64,000 nt of DNA from Paenibacillus sp. OK003 (GTDB taxonomy: Bacteria; Bacillota; Bacilli; Paenibacillales; Paenibacillaceae). The stretch covers positions 1 through 64,000 of the forward strand of contig NZ_FOBD01000022.1 in NCBI RefSeq assembly GCF_900109515.1. The letters are read 5' to 3'. The position numbers and the translations under genes were made by a program. Every line of letters starts with the position of its first letter. Positions within the stretch are counted from its first letter, which is position 1. A model generated the notes under the pieces. That model worked only from the letters and a program-made list of their open reading frames with translations, did not search any database and was not told the DNA's origin. Of this stretch, positions 26,223 through 34,106 are shown one piece after another.

Positions 26223-27599
26223 TTACTGTTTGCCAAGTTTGTCGACTGCCGCTTGTGCCTGCGCTTTATACTTCTCGGCTGTTGCTGTAACGGAAGCATT
26301 GTTTTTGATGATGTCGTTTACATAGTCACCAATTGGGTAACCCGCGTAGGCGTCATCCAGCAGGATGCGGCCCGTTCCCGCGATATGCTCGCGAATCATG
26401 GCGATGTCCTTCTCGTCGGTATAACGGCTTTCCAGGTAATCCTGACCTGGGTACTCTTCAATCTGCGGAATGTCGAAGGTTTCTTCATAGATTTGGTATA
26501 CGATTTTAGGATCTTCCACACCTTTGGGAATGAATTTTGCTGAGGCAGCGTTGTTGGCGTAAGTCACATCCTTGCTGCCCTGAGGACCGTTCGGAATGGG
26601 TACAACTCCAGCAGCAAAGGTGATATCGCCCAACTGCCATTCCGCAGCAGTGAACAAGGCCACATCTCCATCCTTGAACGTATTGCTTTCCTCCCAGTTC
26701 GTTTTGTCACCTGTTTTGACTTTCACAACATTCTCCACGTTATACAGGCGTTTGACGAATTCGGCAGCTTCAATCGTTTTCGGATCGGATAATCCTTCTT
26801 TTGAATGTTCGTCGTCTACGATCGTGCCGCCATTGGCTGCAGTAAAGTGACGAAGTACGTCGATGGCCCAGCCAGAGAACCCGTATACGTCAATTTTTCC
26901 GTCGTTATCCGTATCTTTGGTCGCCTGTTTTGCCAGTTCCATGAATTTATCCCAATTCCATTCGCCTTTGTTGTATAGCTCCTGAGGATCAGGCAGCGAC
27001 AACTTCTTGAACAAGTCACGGTTATAGTGAAGTCCCAGACCGATGCTGGTTGGAGATTCAAATGCGTAGTAGTTGCCTGCGATGGCAGGGAATTTCGTGA
27101 TCAGGTTTGCCTCTTGGTTGATGTTATTCTCAGCTGTGGTGAATTCGGAGATCGGAAGCAGTTGCCCTTTGAGGATGGCGGGTAATGCGGATTTGTACTC
27201 CATCTGAACGATGTCTGCGAACGGTTCGCCAGCCAGCGCTGTCGTGGTAAATTTGTTCATGTATTCTTCGAATGGCACGTTTACAAACTCAATTTTCACG
27301 TTGTATTTCTTCTCGACTTCAGCGATTTTATCCAGTCTAGCCTTATCCGATGCGGTCTCCCCCGCTGGCTTTAGATCCCACCAGGCCGCAACCTTGATGA
27401 CACGTCCACCCAAATCAGGTACATCTACGGCCACTTCTTCTGTTCCGCCTTCTTTGTCTGTCTCGACGGTTCCAGTGCTATTGCCCGAATTCGCTGGTGC
27501 ATCATCAGCCGGCTGAGCCGTCCCCCCACCACTGCAAGCGGATACAAAAAGCATTACGACCAATAACATGAGCGGCAAAACGTTCCATTTTCTAGTCAC
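26223..27599 (-). CDS. extracellular solute-binding lipoprotein
   Basis: A 458-residue family 1 solute-binding protein. The signal peptide ends in a lipobox LFVSACSGGG with the lipidated cysteine near residue 22. The body has VIKVAAWWDL, EEYMNKFTTTALAGEPFADIVQM, WNWDKFMELAKQATKDTDNDGKIDVYGF and AAEFVKRLYN, typical of oligosaccharide-binding proteins. GTG start after GGGGAGG. It is the first gene of the ten-gene operon and the second binding protein in it, so the importer may use two receptors or the two permease pairs may each have one. Confidence 0.93.
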   Translation of the reverse strand: MTRKWNVLPLMLLVVMLFVSACSGGGTAQPADDAPANSGNSTGTVETDKEGGTEEVAVDVPDLGGRVIKVAAWWDLKPAGETASDKARLDKIAEVEKKYNVKIEFVNVPFEEYMNKFTTTALAGEPFADIVQMEYKSALPAILKGQLLPISEFTTAENNINQEANLITKFPAIAGNYYAFESPTSIGLGLHYNRDLFKKLSLPDPQELYNKGEWNWDKFMELAKQATKDTDNDGKIDVYGFSGWAIDVLRHFTAANGGTIVDDEHSKEGLSDPKTIEAAEFVKRLYNVENVVKVKTGDKTNWEESNTFKDGDVALFTAAEWQLGDITFAAGVVPIPNGPQGSKDVTYANNAASAKFIPKGVEDPKIVYQIYEETFDIPQIEEYPGQDYLESRYTDEKDIAMIREHIAGTGRILLDDAYAGYPIGDYVNDIIKNNASVTATAEKYKAQAQAAVDKLGKQ

Positions 27600-27727
27600 G
27601 ATTTTAACAACCTCCCCGAATGTGTATACAAATCATGATCCGGCATAACTACCTGATTTCCATTTTCCCTAATGAAATTCGACGACCACCACCATTTGTT
27701 ATTTTACTGTTTGGTTTTGACAAACAA

Positions 27728-27756
27728 AATTTAACATAGCATAATGTAAGCGTCAA
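27728..27756 (-). promoter_or_regulatory. probable promoter of the ten-gene operon
   Basis: On the minus strand TTGACG (27756-27751), 17 bases and TAAATT (27733-27728). The -35 box is good and the -10 moderate. The leader to the GTG at 27599 is about 120 bases. Confidence 0.5.
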
Positions 27757-27758
27757 CA
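27745..27758. promoter_or_regulatory. cre-like LacI/CcpA operator
   Basis: TGTAAGCGTCAACA matches the catabolite-responsive element consensus TGWNANCGNTNNCA at all but one fixed position. It overlaps the -35 region of the operon promoter, a position that gives repression. CcpA or the divergent LacI protein could bind it; the sequence alone does not decide. Confidence 0.6.
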
Positions 27759-27900
27759 TTTTTATTGTTAACATTTTCTAATTATTCTGATAAAATGCTG
27801 TTATATCGCTTAAAAAAGGCTTAAAACTCTTATGAGACATAATATTATTCAAATACCATTTTGAGTACCTCCATATTCAAAACGAGAACAATTTTGATTA

Positions 27901-27926
27901 TTTTGTTATTTTATAAAATAACAAAA
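27901..27926. promoter_or_regulatory. perfect 26-bp AT-rich palindrome
   Basis: The half TTTTGTTATTTTA is followed at once by its exact reverse complement, with no spacer. It lies midway between the divergent operon and LacI gene. Its role is unknown; an operator or cruciform-prone element is possible. Confidence 0.55.
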
Positions 27927-28098
27927 AGATAATAATTCGTTCAAAATTCGCCTTTTTCTCCTGCAACATGTCCTTCACCGAGGTCTATTTCCGTCGTTAC
28001 ATGTATGGGACTCTAACATTTTCACTCCTGCAACCGTTATTAGATTAAGAGAAATACATCATGATATACTATATAAATTGAACTTAACATTTACACGA

Positions 28099-28250
28099 TA
28101 ACGGAGAGGACAGAAAAAATCTGGAGAAGCGAAGCTAAAAGCTTTCTGAAAGAAAGCTGCTTCGAAAGCATAGGCTTAGCCTTTATCACCGGATTTCCCA
28201 TTTGAGAAGGGATTCATAAAATCTGGGGATAACAGCGATCGAAAGATTGT
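28099..28250 (+). repeat. dispersed repeat family 1, copy A
   Basis: It begins with ACGGAGAGGACAGAA and TCTGGAGAAGCGAAGC, has an internal hairpin (AAAGCTTTCT...AGAAAGCT) and ends with ATCTGGGGATAACAGCGATC. Related copies are at 39391-39512 and 51492-51645 in reverse orientation, and a deleted one at 12853-12902. It is non-coding. Confidence 0.75.
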
Positions 28251-28356
28251 TCTGGCCGCGTAGTGGTCTAGTGTAAAATCATTCGTTCAACTTATAGAGA
28301 AGCAGATTTATTTCGCAATGTAAGGAATACGGCAGAACTACGAGTGTAAGGATGGT

Positions 28357-29397
28357 ATGATGAAGACGAAGGTAACAATTCAGGAAATTGCACATTTTAC
28401 AGGTCTGTCGAAATTTGCGGTCTCACGAGCACTGTCCGGAAAATCAGGTGTTAGTGAGCAGACACGGGACGTTATTCTTAAGGCCGCTGGCAAACTTGGA
28501 TATTTCAAAGATAACAGCATGTTGTCTGGTGATATGTATAGCAGCAATGAACTTCAGGACCCGCAGAACACGCGGTGGAGCGGCACCATTTTGATTTTGT
28601 TTCCTAATGTTCGTTATCAGAATCAGGATTCTGTATATTGGGGGCCTGTCTTTAACGGGATATCCTCCAGACTGAACCAGAAAGGCCTCAATATTCTTAC
28701 TCTGACCGAGCCTTCTGCGGATCAACTGTTCACGTTGCTGAATCCGGATGCCATTCGGGGCATTATTACGGTTGGTTCCATCTCGACACCCATTCTGCTT
28801 GAAATTAAACGTCTGGGCATTCCCGTCGTCATGGTGGATCATCTGGACCCCGTCTTTCATAGTGACTGCATTTTCACAGACAACTTTGCTTCCATGCGTG
28901 ACATTATGCTCTATTTGCTGCGCAAGGGATTCAAACGGTTTCAGTTTGTTGGAAATACCAGTGATGCACACAGCTTCTATGAACGATGGATCGCCTATAC
29001 TTCGGTATTGATGGGTCATGGATTGGAGATGAATCAGATCCCCGAACTAAGCAGCCCGGATGTGGATGATTTTCGTGAAACGTTCACTTCGGTCATTCAT
29101 GAGGGGAATTTGCCTGAGGTTTTTGTCTGTGCCAATGACTTCTATGCGCTATACACCATTGAGGCTCTGGAGAGCATAGGGATTAGTGTACCTGATCAGT
29201 GCGTAGTCACCGGTTTCGATAATGTGTATGATAATATCCCTGTACTCGCCACAGTTAATGTGAACAAGGAATTGCTTGGTGCGCGTGCGGTCGACCAGAT
29301 GTTATGGCGAATTGTAAACCCGGAGAGTAATGTAGAGAAAAAGCTGATTCTTGCTGATGTGATGATTCGGGAACAGTACGGAAGACATAGCGGATAA
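28357..29397 (+). CDS. LacI-family transcriptional regulator
   Basis: A 346-residue repressor. The N-terminal helix-turn-helix VTIQEIAHFTGLSKFAVSRA and hinge helix are followed by a periplasmic-binding-like effector domain with ILILFPNVRYQ, GIITVGSIS, VVMVDHLDP, CANDFYALYTIEAL and VVTGFDNVYD. A typical effector is a sugar. ATG 28357 follows AAGGATGG. It is divergent from the GH26/ABC operon and its natural target is that operon. A terminator follows. Confidence 0.93.
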   Translation: MMKTKVTIQEIAHFTGLSKFAVSRALSGKSGVSEQTRDVILKAAGKLGYFKDNSMLSGDMYSSNELQDPQNTRWSGTILILFPNVRYQNQDSVYWGPVFNGISSRLNQKGLNILTLTEPSADQLFTLLNPDAIRGIITVGSISTPILLEIKRLGIPVVMVDHLDPVFHSDCIFTDNFASMRDIMLYLLRKGFKRFQFVGNTSDAHSFYERWIAYTSVLMGHGLEMNQIPELSSPDVDDFRETFTSVIHEGNLPEVFVCANDFYALYTIEALESIGISVPDQCVVTGFDNVYDNIPVLATVNVNKELLGARAVDQMLWRIVNPESNVEKKLILADVMIREQYGRHSG

Positions 29398-29420
29398 AAG
29401 TAAGATACCCATAGACACCA

Positions 29421-29462
29421 AAATACCCCCATAACCAGTGTTCGGCTGGCTTGGGGGTGTTT
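29421..29462 (+). terminator. terminator after the LacI gene
   Basis: AAATACCCCC (29421-29430) pairs with GGGGGTGTTT (29453-29462), with AACCAG/CTGGCT inside the stem. A T-rich tail follows on either strand, so it may also serve the converging DUF4272 transcript. Confidence 0.7.
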
Positions 29463-29506
29463 GAATTTGGATGCCATATAAAAATAGTTGATGTTAAAAG
29501 TCCATT

Positions 29507-30685
29507 CTACGTATCTGTCCGGACATCATCCCACTCCTGATCCAGATAACAGATCAGCCAATTGAGCGCACGGTGACGTTCGTAGGCTACTCCGCCATTT
29601 AGACCCCCGGGAGGTGTTTGTTCCTTCACACGATTGTCCACACACACCCAGTTGTACCGGTAGATTAGGTCAGCAGCATCCAAAATTTCGCTTTTGGAGC
29701 GAAGCTGTGCCCTGGCTACAAAAGCCTCAACATCGTCACATTGCTGCAAATATCCTACATCTTGTCCTACGTTACAAAGATTTACCGGAGCTCCAAGTTC
29801 TTTGACATAGCCAAGCGCCCATAACATCACATGATAAGCCTCATACCCCCATGAAAAGGAGATGATCTCCTGATGCTCTGCCCCATGCTGCTCCACAAAT
29901 CTTCTCTCTACCGGTGAGAAAAATGAAGTCGCATCATACTTGTCGATCACTTCCTGGACCAGTGCCGCTGTATCTTCTGCACTCTCCCCCGCTCCCAGGC
30001 ATTCACCCTTGAGAGCTGCAATACAGAGGGCTATCGCACGTTGGGCCACTTCTTGAACACTGCGAATCGTTGTATGCTCATCCCCCGCTCTTGCAGGCAA
30101 ATGAACATTGAATGGGATTCCTTGCTCCGTTAGAAGCTGCTCCGAGCGCTCTTTGCGCAGCAATGCAGATTCCGACGGGGGTCTGACATCATCCAGAAAA
30201 CTGATGTGCGCTGTCACTTGGTAATCCTCTACTTCGGATTCTCCATTGGTATCCAACAGCAGCTGACCTTGCGCATTCAGCAAGGAGCCACCTCCCCAGA
30301 AGATGACTGCATCCATGGCATCGGCCAGATGCAATAATTCATTAAAGAATTCTTCGGAAATGTCTTCTTCTGTCTCGATGCCAACAACCATATTCAGTGT
30401 AGAGCATTTAATCAGTACCTTTTCCTGTAGCGAAGCATTCTTTCCCTCAATCTGACTCAGAAACCCCAGCATCCCCTGAATCATTGCGGTAAATTCTTCA
30501 GGGTGAGTCTGGCTGGTCATGATATTGAAGCCCTTCGTCTGTTTACTAAATAACTTCTTGCGAGTGACTTGAATATGGGTTTTGTCTTCCTTACGCTCAA
30601 TGGTATCCTGAGGGTACATGGATTGAATCATTTCAAACAACTGATCCAGGTCAAACTGCGAGCTGTATATCGCACAATTTCTCAT
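29507..30685 (-). CDS. DUF4272 domain protein
   Basis: A 392-residue cytosolic protein. The C-terminal half carries the DUF4272 pattern: RSEQLLTEQGIPFNVHLPA, TIRSVQEVAQRAIALCIAAL and VERRFVEQHGAEHQEIISFSWGYEA, ending with ALNWLICYLDQEWDD. The N-terminal half (about 1-170) resembles a partner domain seen in such proteins and has AVIFWGGGSLLNAQG. Function unknown. ATG 30685 follows AAGGTG; GTG at 30694 is the alternative. It begins 24 bases after rtcB ends, so both are likely on one transcript. Confidence 0.8.
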   Translation of the reverse strand: MRNCAIYSSQFDLDQLFEMIQSMYPQDTIERKEDKTHIQVTRKKLFSKQTKGFNIMTSQTHPEEFTAMIQGMLGFLSQIEGKNASLQEKVLIKCSTLNMVVGIETEEDISEEFFNELLHLADAMDAVIFWGGGSLLNAQGQLLLDTNGESEVEDYQVTAHISFLDDVRPPSESALLRKERSEQLLTEQGIPFNVHLPARAGDEHTTIRSVQEVAQRAIALCIAALKGECLGAGESAEDTAALVQEVIDKYDATSFFSPVERRFVEQHGAEHQEIISFSWGYEAYHVMLWALGYVKELGAPVNLCNVGQDVGYLQQCDDVEAFVARAQLRSKSEILDAADLIYRYNWVCVDNRVKEQTPPGGLNGGVAYERHRALNWLICYLDQEWDDVRTDT

Positions 30686-30708
30686 GAGGTTCACCTTCTA
30701 CTTTTCAA

Positions 30709-31929
30709 TTAGTCCTTATACGGGTCGAATTCATTGCCCCCGGCCATCGCGACACCTACGGGACGCAGGATTTGGTTGATTTTCAAGGTATGCGCATGCG
30801 CATTCAGCACGTCCTGCAGCTTCTTGTACACAAATGGACTTTCATCCGTTCCTGCACCCCGAAGCTCCACACCATAGGCACGAATCGCCGCTTGCATCTG
30901 TTCTTCGCTGATCTCCCCACCCATGCGTGTACGCAGCTTATAATTCATTTTGCCAGCCGCCTGGGTTCGGCTCATAGTGCGCCCTGCACCATGCACGGTG
31001 CTGCGGAAAGACTCGGTATTCTCTTCGCTGTGGATTCCTTCCACGATCACCGAGATATCTCCCATGCTTCCGCCCACAAAACCGAGCTGGCCCGGTGCCA
31101 GCGGTGTTGCTCCTTTGCGGACCACCACCACGTCTTCGCCCATATGCTGTTCTTTCCAGGCAAAATTATGATGGTTATGAACCGAATATTCTGCGCTCGC
31201 TCCGAGGATGCCGAGAACCTGCTCAATCACATAATCGCGCCCTGCATACGCATAACGGCCTGCCAAAGTCATCCCGTCCCAATACATATCACCCATTTCA
31301 CTCTTGAGGTCAAACAATGTCGGTGGTTGGTCCATCGATTCTCCCGGCGCTTTGCCACTAAACGCACGTCCGACAGCCAGATTCAGAAAACCACTGGCGA
31401 CCTTATGCCCAAAGCCACGACTGCCAAAATGGTTTGCAATCCATACTTTACCCGTCGCCTCTTCCACAAAAATGTCGACAAAATGATTGCCGCTACCCAC
31501 CGTCCCAAGTTGGTTGCGTGCAAGTGTCTTCAACTTGTGCTGTAATCCAGGCTCAATGGAATCAAACAGCTTCCAGCTGGCATCCTCAAACAGTTCGTGC
31601 TCCACAGGATTTGGATTGTTGCGTCCTACACCGAAGGATATGGTCGCATTAATGTCATCCATAATCACAGCAATCTGATCCCGTATATCATCCCACATCA
31701 GGTTGGTGCGCACAGCCTTGTTGCCGCAGGCAATATCATATCCAACCCCTGACGGACTGATCATGTTCCGGTAGGCAACGACGCCCCCGATGGGCTGTGA
31801 ATATCCTTTGTGATGGTCTGCCATTAGAGCCACGCCCAATACATCTCCATACTGCGAGCAAGTCACCGCCTGACTTACCGCATTCTCCAGCGGCTCCCCC
31901 CAAACTTTAATGTTATCTACGATACGCAT
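30709..31929 (-). CDS. rtcB: RtcB-type RNA ligase
   Basis: A 406-residue RNA-splicing-ligase family protein. The manganese-binding and active-site series is intact: DIACGNKAVRTN (Cys68), GSGNHFVDI (His149), WIANHFGSRGFGH (His167), NHHNFAW and HGAGRTMSR (His313, the expected guanylylation site). RtcB joins RNA ends bearing 2',3'-cyclic phosphate or 3'-phosphate to 5'-OH, as in RNA repair. ATG 31929 follows AGGAGG. There is no archease or RtcR gene nearby; the partner gene is DUF4272. Confidence 0.9.
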   Translation of the reverse strand: MRIVDNIKVWGEPLENAVSQAVTCSQYGDVLGVALMADHHKGYSQPIGGVVAYRNMISPSGVGYDIACGNKAVRTNLMWDDIRDQIAVIMDDINATISFGVGRNNPNPVEHELFEDASWKLFDSIEPGLQHKLKTLARNQLGTVGSGNHFVDIFVEEATGKVWIANHFGSRGFGHKVASGFLNLAVGRAFSGKAPGESMDQPPTLFDLKSEMGDMYWDGMTLAGRYAYAGRDYVIEQVLGILGASAEYSVHNHHNFAWKEQHMGEDVVVVRKGATPLAPGQLGFVGGSMGDISVIVEGIHSEENTESFRSTVHGAGRTMSRTQAAGKMNYKLRTRMGGEISEEQMQAAIRAYGVELRGAGTDESPFVYKKLQDVLNAHAHTLKINQILRPVGVAMAGGNEFDPYKD

Positions 31930-32086
31930 GATCTGGTTAACCTCCTTTTGTCTTCATTAAAACTTACAATGAAATATGTACATTGAAATATATACGTCCC
32001 TGCCCACAACTTTCTTTATTTTACCAAAGAGAAACCCTTCCCGAAACTATACATTCCTTCAGCTCAAAGATATCCGTATAGAATAA

Positions 32087-32110
32087 AAAAAGAGAGCCAG
32101 GCTCTCTTTT
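32087..32110 (-). terminator. terminator after the small secreted protein gene
   Basis: A compact stem AGAGAGC/GCTCTCT with a three-base loop, flanked by A and T tracts on both sides, so it can work in either direction. It lies 20 bases past the stop at 32129. Confidence 0.8.
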
Positions 32111-32128
32111 ACATGATCAGTCCCTATG

Positions 32129-32551
32129 TTATTTCTTACTGATCTTAAACTTGAACTCCCACGTCGCTGTGTTACCCGAATAACGGCCTCTGTTCTCCGT
32201 CACGACAACCGATAGAGTCTTGTTGATTGATTTGGAAATGGAGGAAACCTTAACGTTCATACTTTTGATCCCCAGATCAGGGATTTTGTCCTGCTCTTCG
32301 GCATTTGCTTGTAATTTCAGCGTATCTGTAGGTTTCAGATTCAACGTGACCGACGAACCCTCCTCCAGGCTCTTGCCGTTCACACTTGCCCCTATGGCCC
32401 ATTCATTACCAACGGAATTGTTCTCCACCAGTTCTGCACTGACAAGCGTCACGGTCACTTTAACCGTCTTGGCAGCGGCATAGGATGTTGGGGAACATAC
32501 AGCGAATACCAAACTCAGAATCATCAAGACATTAGCCCATTTTTTGAACAC
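32129..32551 (-). CDS. small secreted hypothetical protein
   Basis: A 140-residue exported protein. The signal peptide spans about residues 1-26, ending SYAAA. The mature part is beta-rich and lysine-rich with VTVTLVSAELVENNSVGNEW and TATWEFKFKISKK, an immunoglobulin-like or C2-like look. No family recognised. GTG start after GGGAGG. It has its own terminator and is probably monocistronic. Confidence 0.78.
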   Translation of the reverse strand: MFKKWANVLMILSLVFAVCSPTSYAAAKTVKVTVTLVSAELVENNSVGNEWAIGASVNGKSLEEGSSVTLNLKPTDTLKLQANAEEQDKIPDLGIKSMNVKVSSISKSINKTLSVVVTENRGRYSGNTATWEFKFKISKK

Positions 32552-32657
32552 GAGAGTGCCTCCCTCATATCAGTTCATTTATTTCGAGACTATGCCTTAT
32601 TCGCTCTGCTCCTTAAGTAGTCCTTCTACCTATTAGACATTTTCCGTGATATATTTA

Positions 32658-33095
32658 TTAATTAAAATGCTTCCGGTAACCCTGGACTTTCTCATCTTTA
32701 AAGCCCAGTTTTTCATAAAAAATATGAGCCTCTTTACGCTGATCGCCTGACACCAGAATCATGTATTCACATCCAAGATCTCTCGCAATGTGCTCAATCT
32801 GAAGCATAAGCTTCTGACCAATTCCCTGTCTGCGTACCCGATCGGATACAATCACATTCTCCACAACCATGAAGGGGTTGCACTGACCTGCCAGATCCAT
32901 ACATTCAATACCCATAACTGATCCGGCAAGTTCACCGTTGTAAAATGCACCGAGTACATGGTAGTGTCCATTTTGCTGGATATAGTGAAACATCTTCTGC
33001 ATCTGCTGTTCATTAGTCGGTGTACCCATCAATTCGTTGTATAATTGGCTTAGCGCCGGTAAATCCTCAAGTTCGATTGCTTTAATGGTAACCAT
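32658..33095 (-). CDS. GNAT acetyltransferase
   Basis: A 145-residue GNAT enzyme. Motif A reads NVIVSDRVRRQGIGQKLM, with the acetyl-CoA pyrophosphate loop RRQGIG near residue 90, and the C-terminal AHIFYEKLGFKDEK is typical motif B. Substrate unknown. ATG after AGGAGGG. It is the first of three unrelated-looking GNAT genes in tandem (32.6-34.1 kb). Confidence 0.9.
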   Translation of the reverse strand: MVTIKAIELEDLPALSQLYNELMGTPTNEQQMQKMFHYIQQNGHYHVLGAFYNGELAGSVMGIECMDLAGQCNPFMVVENVIVSDRVRRQGIGQKLMLQIEHIARDLGCEYMILVSGDQRKEAHIFYEKLGFKDEKVQGYRKHFN

Positions 33096-33135
33096 AATAA
33101 CCCTCCTGATTTTGCCCTATTTCACATACGCTGTC

Positions 33136-33561
33136 TTACGTTAGGTCCTTCTTAAAATAATAATGATGGTGTCCGGTCGGTGCATTCTCGATCGTTGTGA
33201 TCAATTGGTAGCCATGCTTCTTGTAAAATTCAGGTGCTTGATATGAGAAAGTATTCAACATGACAAAATCACAAGATTTCTCTCGCGCAATTCGCTCAAC
33301 TTCAAGCAACAACTGAGAACCATATCCCCGATGCCGTTGTTCAGAATCCACCCAAAGAATATCAACCTCCAGCCAGTTCCAGCAAAGTGTACTAAGCACA
33401 CCTGCAACTATCTCGCCGGTCTCATTTTTGATATTGAAATTCAGTTCTTCGTAACGATGCCTTAATTCCTCGCTCACATGCGCAGCATTAAATGCAATAA
33501 GTTGCTGGCGAACATACTCTGAATCCTCTGAACTACTTGGATTGATTTGTATTTGGGACAT
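33136..33561 (-). CDS. GNAT acetyltransferase
   Basis: A 141-residue GNAT enzyme with VDSEQRHRGYGSQLLLEVER (motif A) and APEFYKKHGYQLI (motif B). The ATG at 33561 is chosen because AAGGAGGAG lies before it. Extension to 33699 would overlap the neighbouring acetyltransferase gene by over 100 bases and adds residues unlike the family. The short gap to the upstream GNAT gene suggests one transcript. Substrate unknown. Confidence 0.88.
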   Translation of the reverse strand: MSQIQINPSSSEDSEYVRQQLIAFNAAHVSEELRHRYEELNFNIKNETGEIVAGVLSTLCWNWLEVDILWVDSEQRHRGYGSQLLLEVERIAREKSCDFVMLNTFSYQAPEFYKKHGYQLITTIENAPTGHHHYYFKKDLT

Positions 33562-33583
33562 CCTCTTCTCCTCCTTCTCGTCA

Positions 33584-34066
33584 TTACTTCGTGGTAAATA
33601 TCTGAATAGGACCTTCCCAGTCAGGCTCTCTAACCTCTTGGTATTTATTATCGGTATAGCGTGCGATGACCTTACGCCAGAAAATCTGAGCAGGCTCATT
33701 CGTCTCCATCTCCGCTACTTTCCATGTTCCGGGAAAAAGATTGAACACATGAATGGCGGCTTGCGCACCCACTCCCAGCTTTCTGTATTTTTTCATTACA
33801 AAAAACTCTGCCATTTGATATATACTTGTTCCCTGTTCACTCTCAATTTCACGAATTAGTGCGAATCCCGCCAATTGTCCTTCTACTCGAAACAAAAAAG
33901 GATATCTGCCCGCTTCTGTCCAATAATGGTCCAGATACACATACTCATATAACCCATTTTCGTTAACATCTTCCGGGTCATACTCACTAAAATCGTATTT
34001 GTACAATTCCATCAGATTGCGCAAAGTTGATTTATGTTGGTACTCCGCTTGATGAATCGATAACAT
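33584..34066 (-). CDS. GNAT acetyltransferase
   Basis: A 160-residue GNAT-fold protein. FFVMKKYRKLGVGAQAAIHV is motif A and NEPAQIFWRKVIARYTDNKY motif B. The ending EGPIQIFTTK occurs in a common Bacillus/Paenibacillus branch of predicted acetyltransferases. ATG follows AGAGGAAG. Substrate unknown. Confidence 0.88.
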   Translation of the reverse strand: MLSIHQAEYQHKSTLRNLMELYKYDFSEYDPEDVNENGLYEYVYLDHYWTEAGRYPFLFRVEGQLAGFALIREIESEQGTSIYQMAEFFVMKKYRKLGVGAQAAIHVFNLFPGTWKVAEMETNEPAQIFWRKVIARYTDNKYQEVREPDWEGPIQIFTTK

Positions 34067-34106
34067 GAGTGTACTTCCTCTTTCCGTTAAATTTCGCAGG
34101 GGTTCT

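Larger units (their letters stand above)
27600..28356. other. divergent regulatory interval of the mannan-type operon
   Basis: A 757-base AT-rich gap without a gene. From left to right it holds the operon leader with a GTTTG/CAAAC inverted repeat (27709-27725), the minus-strand promoter with a cre-like site, a 26-bp perfect palindrome, repeat family 1 copy A, and the upstream region of the LacI gene. Each of these is listed separately. Confidence 0.6.

Noticed and set aside
27709..27725. GTTTG...CAAAC inverted repeat as a riboswitch
   Set aside because: Too short and without any conserved aptamer core; at most an operator half-site pair.
28444..29019. 191-codon minus-strand frame
   Set aside because: Antisense to the LacI regulator; composition is not protein-like.
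30772..31545. 257-codon plus-strand frame
   Set aside because: Antisense to rtcB, which has all its active-site residues.
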